From Lachnospiraceae bacterium (GTDB lineage Bacteria > Bacillota > Clostridia > Lachnospirales > Lachnospiraceae), in NCBI GenBank assembly GCA_021203465.1, contig JAJQBC010000142.1, forward strand, positions 1 to 64,000: 64,000 bases of DNA, written 5' to 3'. Under the pieces are notes generated by a model. It did not search any database and was not told the DNA's origin. It worked only from the letters and a program-made list of their open reading frames with translations. The position numbers were made by a program, and so were the translations under genes. Shown here piece after piece: positions 57,770 to 64,000 of the stretch. Each line of letters begins with the position of its first letter. Within the stretch, counting starts at the first letter, position 1.

Positions 57770-58798
57770 ATGGATAATCAGCAAAGCCGTTCCATCATTC
57801 CCATTGGGAAATGGGTCAGCAAGGTTCCCGGAGGTACGTTTATCATTCCGCTGTTGCTCGGTTCTCTGGTCAATACCATCGGGCAGTCGGGTATTGTCGG
57901 CGATTTCTCTTTGACCTTTTTCAGCTCTTCCGATCAGAGTACTGTATTTCTGATCCTGATGTTCTGCGCCGGTGCGGGAGTTAATTTCCGGCAGGCGCCG
58001 AAAATTCTGGGGCAGAGCTTCGTGCTTTTGTTTTTCAAAGTCATGGCCGGCGCGCTGTTCAGCATTCTGGTCGGATACATTTTCGGACCCGCGGGATTCC
58101 TCGGAATCTCCACGCTGGCCATCATCGGCGCGATGACAAATTCCAACGGCGGCATCTATTATGGCCTGGTATCTACCTATGGAGACAGCGATGATCTGCT
58201 GACGTACGCGCTGCTTACGATCAACGACGGCCCGTACTTTACCCTGATCGCGCTGGGCGCTTCCGGGTTGGCGTCCATCCCGATCAAGGCCACGATTCTC
58301 TCCATGTTCCCATTTTTGGTCGGCATGATTCTCGGAAATCTGGACGAACGCGTTTCCAAATTTTTCTCACCGATGGTCGGCCAGATTCTTCCGTTTCTCG
58401 GCTTTTGCCTGGGCTGCGGGATTAACCTGTCCACGATCCTTACCTCCGGTCTCAGCGGCGTCCTGCTCGGCCTGATCAACATCGCCGTGACCGGCCTTGT
58501 TCTGATTCCGGTGGATCGCTTTATTCTGAAAGGAAGAGGCTACCGGGGTGCCGCCATCTGTACGGTCGCCGGCAATGCAGCCGCCACGCCCGCTCTGGTC
58601 GCGGCCGTCGACGCATCGATGGCGCCTTATGTAGATTCCGCTGTTGGCGTGATCTCCGGCGCGATTATCACATGTACATTGCTCACGCCGTTCTTCACGA
58701 GATGGGTTGCGAACAAATGGGGCTGTCCTGCGCTAGACAGACAGCGGGAAGCGGAGGCGCTCGCTGAGAAAGCGGAAAGCGCCGAATCACCAGCCTAA
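57770..58798 (+). CDS. 2-keto-3-deoxygluconate permease family transporter
   Basis: IPIGKWVSKVPGGTFIIPLLLGSLVNTI...AMTNSNGGIYYGLV...AGNAAATPALVAAVD. Confidence 0.88.
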   Translation: MDNQQSRSIIPIGKWVSKVPGGTFIIPLLLGSLVNTIGQSGIVGDFSLTFFSSSDQSTVFLILMFCAGAGVNFRQAPKILGQSFVLLFFKVMAGALFSILVGYIFGPAGFLGISTLAIIGAMTNSNGGIYYGLVSTYGDSDDLLTYALLTINDGPYFTLIALGASGLASIPIKATILSMFPFLVGMILGNLDERVSKFFSPMVGQILPFLGFCLGCGINLSTILTSGLSGVLLGLINIAVTGLVLIPVDRFILKGRGYRGAAICTVAGNAAATPALVAAVDASMAPYVDSAVGVISGAIITCTLLTPFFTRWVANKWGCPALDRQREAEALAEKAESAESPA

Positions 58799-58821
58799 AT
58801 AATAAAAAGGAGGACTGTATT

Positions 58822-59997
58822 ATGGGATACGCAAAATACGCGGTAAAAAAATCAGAGATGGATCGCCGTCATGAGGTGACCTGTAAAAAAATGAAAGAGG
58901 CCGGAATCGATTGTCTGGTGATGTACAGCTTTGACCGGACATTCGGCGGCGCGCTTCGCTATCTGACCGGCCAGCAGGTGACGCTTTATCCTCTGGGAGC
59001 AACCTTTTCCGCGGACGGCGACATCGGCTTATACGGATGGGGTGCGCTTGGCTCTAAGATAACAGTTGCGGATGACAATTTCCCGGGGAAATACAACTGT
59101 GCTTTCCCTTATTTCCCCAATATGTACTACTCTGATGAGTATATCGCCAGTGAAATGTGCAGGGTCATCAAGGAGAACCATTATCACTGCGTGGGCTTCT
59201 GCCATATGAACAATCTGCCGGCGGTCGTCTATGAATATCTCAAGACAAATCTGCCGGATGTAAACTTTGTAAACGCAAGCGATCTGATCGATCGTATTCA
59301 GGCCATTAAGTCGGACTACGAGATGGAATTGTATCAATACGCAGTTGACGTACAGGATCGTATACTTGCAGCTGTCCCGATGTTCACGCGTCCTGGCGTA
59401 TTGGAGAGCGATATTGCCAAAAGGCTGCGCGCGCTCGCGTTCGACATGGACTGCGAGGAAGTCAACGTGATGATCGGAACCAGTCATCAGGACGCGCCCG
59501 TATTTAAGGAGTATTTCAAACAGAATGAGGAGATCGTCGATGGGGACAATGTCTCCGTTCTTGTAGAAGTAGCCGCGCCGGGAGGACTCTGGGCAGAGAG
59601 CGGTCGTGTTTTCTCTCTTGGAAAGCCTTCGGAGGCGATGCTAAAAGTCAGCGACGACGCGCTGGAATTGCAGAAAACATTTGCCGAAAAACTTCTTCCG
59701 GGAGCCGCACCGACCGACATACTCCACGAACTGGACGATGAGCTGGTGCGTCGCGGTTATGGTAAAAACACCATGTTCTGCTCTCATGGACAGGGCCTTG
59801 ATATCGTTCAGCGCCCGGTCTTTGTCGAGAAGGAGGATATGCTGCTGGAGGAAAATATGTTTCTGGCGTTTCACCCGCAGTGTGTGGGGATGGGCGCTGA
59901 TGGGGTCGTCTTCGCTTCTCATACAGACAATTATGTTGTGACTAAGGACGGTGGAAAGAGGATGTGCCGCTTCCCACAGGGAATTATCCAGATATAG
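58822..59997 (+). CDS. M24 (Xaa-Pro peptidase/creatinase-like) family protein, predicted metal-site-degenerate
   Basis: Two-domain architecture; SHGQGLD motif retained, other metal ligands substituted. Confidence 0.8.
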   Translation: MGYAKYAVKKSEMDRRHEVTCKKMKEAGIDCLVMYSFDRTFGGALRYLTGQQVTLYPLGATFSADGDIGLYGWGALGSKITVADDNFPGKYNCAFPYFPNMYYSDEYIASEMCRVIKENHYHCVGFCHMNNLPAVVYEYLKTNLPDVNFVNASDLIDRIQAIKSDYEMELYQYAVDVQDRILAAVPMFTRPGVLESDIAKRLRALAFDMDCEEVNVMIGTSHQDAPVFKEYFKQNEEIVDGDNVSVLVEVAAPGGLWAESGRVFSLGKPSEAMLKVSDDALELQKTFAEKLLPGAAPTDILHELDDELVRRGYGKNTMFCSHGQGLDIVQRPVFVEKEDMLLEENMFLAFHPQCVGMGADGVVFASHTDNYVVTKDGGKRMCRFPQGIIQI

Positions 59998-60121
59998 TCA
60001 CGGATCTTATCCGATAATTCCGGATTCTGTAGAATGTTTAGGCGCGCTTTTGGCCAATTGCCAACGGCCAGAGGCGCGTTCTGAGTTACATGAAAACATC
60101 TGACTAAAGGGAGGTATGCTT

Positions 60122-60949
60122 ATGAACACGCAGGAACTGATCAGTATGAGCCGGACTGTCAGACACGACATTCTGACCATGATACATGAAGCAAAATCGG
60201 GACATCCGGGAGGTTCCCTTTCGGCAACCGAACTGATGACCGTATTGTACTTTGGAGATATTTTAAAAGTGGATCCTGAAAATCCTGATTGGGAGGGGCG
60301 CGATCGGTTTATTCTTTCAAAAGGGCATGTCGCGCCGGTTCTGTACAGTGTGCTGGCAAGAAAAGGATTCTTTCCGGTGAAGGAACTGCATACATTAAGG
60401 CGTCTGGGCAGCTGTCTTCAGGGACATCCGCATAAGGGGCATACCCCGGGCTTGGATTGTTCCAGCGGCTCTCTGGGCCAGGGCTTATCGATTGCGAATG
60501 GTCTGGCATTGGCGTTCAAACTTCAGAAAAAAGAAAATCGTGTATATTGCCTGATGGGCGACGGAGAATTACAGGAGGGACAGATCTGGGAGGCGGCCAT
60601 GACAGCTGCGCAGCACCGGCTCGACAATCTGTGCGCCATCGTGGATTACAATCATGTACAGCTGGACGGAACCACAGAGTCGATTAAAGATTTAGGAGAC
60701 CTGGGCAGAAAATGGCAGGAGTTTGGCTGGAATGTCATCGACCTGAATGGACATGATGTAGAGGAAGTATTGTCCGCATATCATAGGGCAGCAGAATATA
60801 AAGGCGCTCCGACCGTGTTGATTGCCCATACCATTAAGGGAAAAGGCGTGTCCTTTATGGAGAATAATTGTGACTGGCATGGAAATGCGCCAGATAAAGA
60901 ACAGCTTGCACAGGCATTGAAGGAGATTGGAGGCGGGGACGATGAGTGA
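60122..60949 (+). CDS. Transketolase, N-terminal (TPP-binding) subunit
   Basis: AKSGHPGGSLSATELMTVLYF, GSLGQGLSIANGLALAFK, GDGELQEGQIWEAAMTAAQ. Confidence 0.93.
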   Translation: MNTQELISMSRTVRHDILTMIHEAKSGHPGGSLSATELMTVLYFGDILKVDPENPDWEGRDRFILSKGHVAPVLYSVLARKGFFPVKELHTLRRLGSCLQGHPHKGHTPGLDCSSGSLGQGLSIANGLALAFKLQKKENRVYCLMGDGELQEGQIWEAAMTAAQHRLDNLCAIVDYNHVQLDGTTESIKDLGDLGRKWQEFGWNVIDLNGHDVEEVLSAYHRAAEYKGAPTVLIAHTIKGKGVSFMENNCDWHGNAPDKEQLAQALKEIGGGDDE

Positions 60950-61886
60950 TAAGATTCCGATGAGAGACGGTTATGGAAAAGCACTGCTGGAGCTCTGCGA
61001 GACCGACGACAGAGTCATGGTATTAGACGCGGACGTGGCAAAATCCACGCGAACCGTCTGGATTCGCGACAAGTACCCGGAAAAATTTCTGGACATGGGT
61101 ATCTCTGAACAGGATATGGTTGGCACCGCTTCCGGCATGGCGCTGGCAGGTATGATACCGTTCTGTTCTACCTACGGCGTTTTTCTTGCAGGAAGGGCCT
61201 GGGATCAGATCCGGACTACCGTCTGCTATAACCACCTGAATGTGAAGCTGGCCGGGGCTCATGCGGGGATCTCCGTAGGTCCGGACGGCGCGACCCATCA
61301 GGCCCTGGAAGATGTAGCGATCATGCGCGTCCTTCCGGGAATGACGGTTATCGTACCCTGCGACGCAGAGGAGACGAGAAAGGCGACGCTTGCCATGGCA
61401 GCCAAAGAAGGCCCCTGTTTTGTACGTTTTGGACGAGAAGCAGTGCCATGTGTCACGAATGAAAGCACTCCGTTTGAAATTGGCAGGGCGAATGTGATGC
61501 GAGAGGGGACGGATGCGGTCATTTTTGCGAATGGCGCTATGGTCTATGAAGCTTTACAGGCAGCGAAAGCCCTGGAGACAGAAGGGATTAACCTGATGGT
61601 AGTAAATCTTCATACGGTTAAGCCGCTGGATGTGGCCGCTGTCATCGATGCGGCGAAAAAGACGGGCTGTGCGGTGACTGCGGAAGAGCACCAGATGGCA
61701 GGCGGTATGGGAAGCGCCGTCGCCGAGTGCCTGGCTGTAAATGCTCCGGTACCGCTTGAGATGGTTGCGGTGGCAGATTCGTTTGGTGAATCTGGTCAGC
61801 CCCGGGAGTTGATGGACAAGTACGGATTGAATGCAGAGACAATTATTGAGAAGGTGAAAAAGGTTTTAAAAAGAAAAATTTCGTAA
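60942..61886 (+). CDS. Transketolase, C-terminal subunit
   Basis: RDGYGKALLELCETDDRVMVLDADVAKSTRT, GISEQDMVGTASGMAL; overlaps the N-subunit stop. Confidence 0.93.
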   Translation: MSDKIPMRDGYGKALLELCETDDRVMVLDADVAKSTRTVWIRDKYPEKFLDMGISEQDMVGTASGMALAGMIPFCSTYGVFLAGRAWDQIRTTVCYNHLNVKLAGAHAGISVGPDGATHQALEDVAIMRVLPGMTVIVPCDAEETRKATLAMAAKEGPCFVRFGREAVPCVTNESTPFEIGRANVMREGTDAVIFANGAMVYEALQAAKALETEGINLMVVNLHTVKPLDVAAVIDAAKKTGCAVTAEEHQMAGGMGSAVAECLAVNAPVPLEMVAVADSFGESGQPRELMDKYGLNAETIIEKVKKVLKRKIS

Positions 61887-61941
61887 GCCATACTTTTTTG
61901 AGAGCTCGTCGCATGCGAAACTTCCTGTAAATAAATGGGGG

Positions 61942-61968
61942 AAAAGGAGCCGTTTTCAGGCTCCTTTT
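61942..61968 (+). terminator. Rho-independent terminator after the transketolase operon
   Basis: AAAAGGAGCC-GTTTTCA-GGCTCCTTTT. Confidence 0.75.
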
Positions 61969-61971
61969 CCA

Positions 61972-62447
61972 ACCTCGAAGCCGATGTACATCCGTCTTTC
62001 CAGAGACGCGGCTTCGGATTGCCATCCGGCAACGCCAAGTTTGAGATCGGCAAGGGCATGGTTGTCCGTGAGGGCGCCGATGTCGCGATCATCGCGTGCG
62101 GCCTGATGGTCAGCACGGCTCTGAAGGCGGCTGAGCAGCTGGCGGCGAAGGGAATCAATGCGAAGGTTGTGGATATGTACTGCATCAAGCCGATCGACGC
62201 GGAGCTGATCGTGGAGTGCGCGAAGTGCGGAGCGATCGTGACGGCTGAGGAGCACAATGTGATCGGTGGACTTGGCAGCGCGGTTGCAGAGGTCCTTGCG
62301 AAGGCTGGCTGCACGGTTCCGACGGAGATGGTCGGCATGCAGGACTGCCATGGTGAGTCCGGCCCGTATGCGGCGCTTCTCAAGAAGTACGGCCTGGATG
62401 CGGACGCGGTTGCTGCGGCTGCGGAAAAAGCGGTATCTCGCAAATAA
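61972..62447 (+). pseudogene. Truncated, frameshifted second transketolase C-subunit
   Basis: TSKPMYIRLSRDA in one frame, then FEIGKGMVVREGADVAIIACGLMV...HNVIGGLGSAVAEVLAKAG in another; TPP/pyrimidine N-terminal part absent. Confidence 0.8.
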
Positions 62448-62478
62448 AGCGTTTTAATAATAAGGAGGTAGTTTTAAA

Positions 62479-63375
62479 ATGAGAGAATCTATTCACAAGT
62501 ACTTTAAGGTTGGGACAATCCGCTGGATGTCCTTCCCGAAGAGAAGCATCATTGACCAGGTGAAGAGAATTGCGGTGGACGATTATTTTGACGCCATCGA
62601 GATCACGCACTGCAATGATGACGCGGAGCGTGAAGAGGTGAAGAAGCTTCTGGAGCAGTCTCATCTGAAGGTTTGCTTCGGCGCACAGCCCATGCTTCTC
62701 GGACCGAAGCTGAATCCGAACGACATCAATGAGGAAGGCAGACAGAAAGCCGAGGATACACTGAAGGCCGCGATCGACGAGGCTGAGTATCTCGGAGCAC
62801 AGGGGATCGCGTTCCTTGCCGGAAAGTGGGCTCCCGAGACGAAGGATCAGGCTTATGCACAGCTCCTGAAGACGACCAGAAATATCTGCGATTATGCCGC
62901 GACCAAGGGCATGATGGTGGAGCTTGAGGTCTTTGACTTCGACCTTGACAAGGCAGCTCTGATCGGACCGGCTCCGTATGCGGCGCAGTTTGCGGCGGAT
63001 ATGAGAACCACGAACAACAACTTTGGTCTGCTGGTCGACCTTTCTCACTTCCCGACCACCTATGAGACCTCGAAGTTTGTGATTCAGACGGTGCGTCCGT
63101 ACATCACGCATCTCCACTTCGGAAACGCGGTTGTGAAGGAAGGCTGCCCGATGTATGGCGATCTGCATCCGCGTCTTGGCTATCCGAACAGCTCGAATGA
63201 TGTAGAGGAGCTGGCGGACTATCTGAATGTCCTGAAGCAGGAGGGCTTCTTCAATGCAAAGGATCCGATGGTTCTTTCCATGGAAGTAACGCTTGCGCCG
63301 GGTGAGGACGATGAGATCGTTCTGGCGAACACCAAGAGATGCCTGAACAGGGCGTGGGCGCTGGTAGAGGACTGA
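62479..63375 (+). CDS. Sugar phosphate isomerase/epimerase (TIM barrel)
   Basis: IEITHCNDDAEREEVKKLLEQSHLKVCFGAQP...LVDLSHFPTTYE...HLHFGNAV. Confidence 0.85.
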   Translation: MRESIHKYFKVGTIRWMSFPKRSIIDQVKRIAVDDYFDAIEITHCNDDAEREEVKKLLEQSHLKVCFGAQPMLLGPKLNPNDINEEGRQKAEDTLKAAIDEAEYLGAQGIAFLAGKWAPETKDQAYAQLLKTTRNICDYAATKGMMVELEVFDFDLDKAALIGPAPYAAQFAADMRTTNNNFGLLVDLSHFPTTYETSKFVIQTVRPYITHLHFGNAVVKEGCPMYGDLHPRLGYPNSSNDVEELADYLNVLKQEGFFNAKDPMVLSMEVTLAPGEDDEIVLANTKRCLNRAWALVED

Positions 63376-63413
63376 ACTACTGCTCCAAAAACAAGAAAAG
63401 GAGAGTATACGAT

Positions 63414-64000
63414 ATGAAAATAGTAGTACTGGACGGCTATACGGAGAATCCTGGCGACATCAGCTGGGGACCGTTGGAAGCGCTCGGAGAAGTGACAGTA
63501 TATGACAGAACGTCCTATGTAGAGGCTCCGATTATCGCAGAGCGCATCGGAGACGCAGAGGTGGTGATCACCAACAAGACTCCGGTCAGCAGAGAGACGA
63601 TCGATAAATGCCCGAACATTAAGACGATTGCCTTGCTGGCGACCGGCTACAATGTTGTGGATTATGAGTATGCGAAGTCAAAAGGGATTCCGGTTCAGAA
63701 TGTGCCGGTCTACGGCACGGACAACGTGAGCCAGTATGCGGTCAGCCTCCTGATGGAGCTGTGCTCCCATATCGGACATCACAGTCAGTCTGTGCACGCG
63801 GGCGATTGGGCGTCCAATCAGGACTGGTGCTACTGGCATTATCCGATGATTGAGGTGTCCGGCAAGACCGCGGGCATCATCGGCCTTGGCCGTATCGGTG
63901 TGAACACCGCGAAGATCCTGAAGGCGATGAATGTCAATGTGATCGCTTATGACTCGTTCCAGTCCGAGGCCGGCAAGGCTGTGGCGGAGTATGTGGAGCT
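63414..64000 (+). CDS. D-2-hydroxyacid dehydrogenase, 5' part (runs off the window)
   Basis: MKIVVLDGYTENPGDISWGPLEALG...LLATGYNVVDYEYAKSKGIPVQNVPVYGTDNVSQYAV...GKTAGIIGLGRIGVNTAKIL. Confidence 0.92.
   Translation, partial: MKIVVLDGYTENPGDISWGPLEALGEVTVYDRTSYVEAPIIAERIGDAEVVITNKTPVSRETIDKCPNIKTIALLATGYNVVDYEYAKSKGIPVQNVPVYGTDNVSQYAVSLLMELCSHIGHHSQSVHAGDWASNQDWCYWHYPMIEVSGKTAGIIGLGRIGVNTAKILKAMNVNVIAYDSFQSEAGKAVAEYVE

Noticed and set aside
60122-61886. Split transketolase as a pseudogene
   Set aside because: Two-subunit transketolases are normal in many Firmicutes; the overlapping stop/start indicates coupling, and motifs in both subunits are intact.
1-64000. CRISPR arrays, rRNA operons, tRNA genes, intact transposons or prophage
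   Set aside because: No regularly spaced direct repeats, rRNA motifs, convincing tRNA cloverleaf or transposase/integrase/phage genes were recognised. A tRNAscan-SE/Infernal run would be needed to exclude small RNAs fully.

Overview
The window is from a Gram-positive, spore-forming, acetogenic Firmicute (Lachnospiraceae-like by overall gene content; this assignment is inference). Its centrepiece is a nearly contiguous Wood-Ljungdahl (reductive acetyl-CoA) gene cluster at about 5.1-27.4 kb: MetV-like/RnfC2 fusion, metV, metF, His-rich metal chaperone, CooT-like protein, cooC, cooS, an AcsF/CooC-like ATPase, acsB copy 1, acsD, acsC, acsE, acsB copy 2, a RACo-like activator, DUF3786, fhs, fchA and folD, followed by a PucR-type regulator. 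Upstream are housekeeping genes (rpmB, Asp23, DAK2/FakA-like, recG). Downstream is a mixed region: ABC-F, EF-G-like, ClC, zinc-dependent phospholipase, split chromate transporter, S8 protease, recQ, an interrupted MATE gene, GntR-icd, spoIVA, an RNase H-like gene, an interrupted PucR regulator, UroD-like/GPH transporter, a KDG permease/M24-like/transketolase operon, and a transketolase remnant. The strongest observations are: (1) two acsB genes with divergent N-terminal halves and almost identical C-terminal A-cluster halves; (2) a modular, covarying structured repeat downstream of both acsB copies; (3) two near-consensus promoters (17-bp spacers) with a C-tract/G-tract palindrome in the spacer, in front of the metVF and the nickel-chaperone/cooS units; (4) a terminator/SD-sequestration-like leader before acsB2; (5) a MetV-RnfC2 fusion. 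All calls come from reading the sequence; no database search was run.
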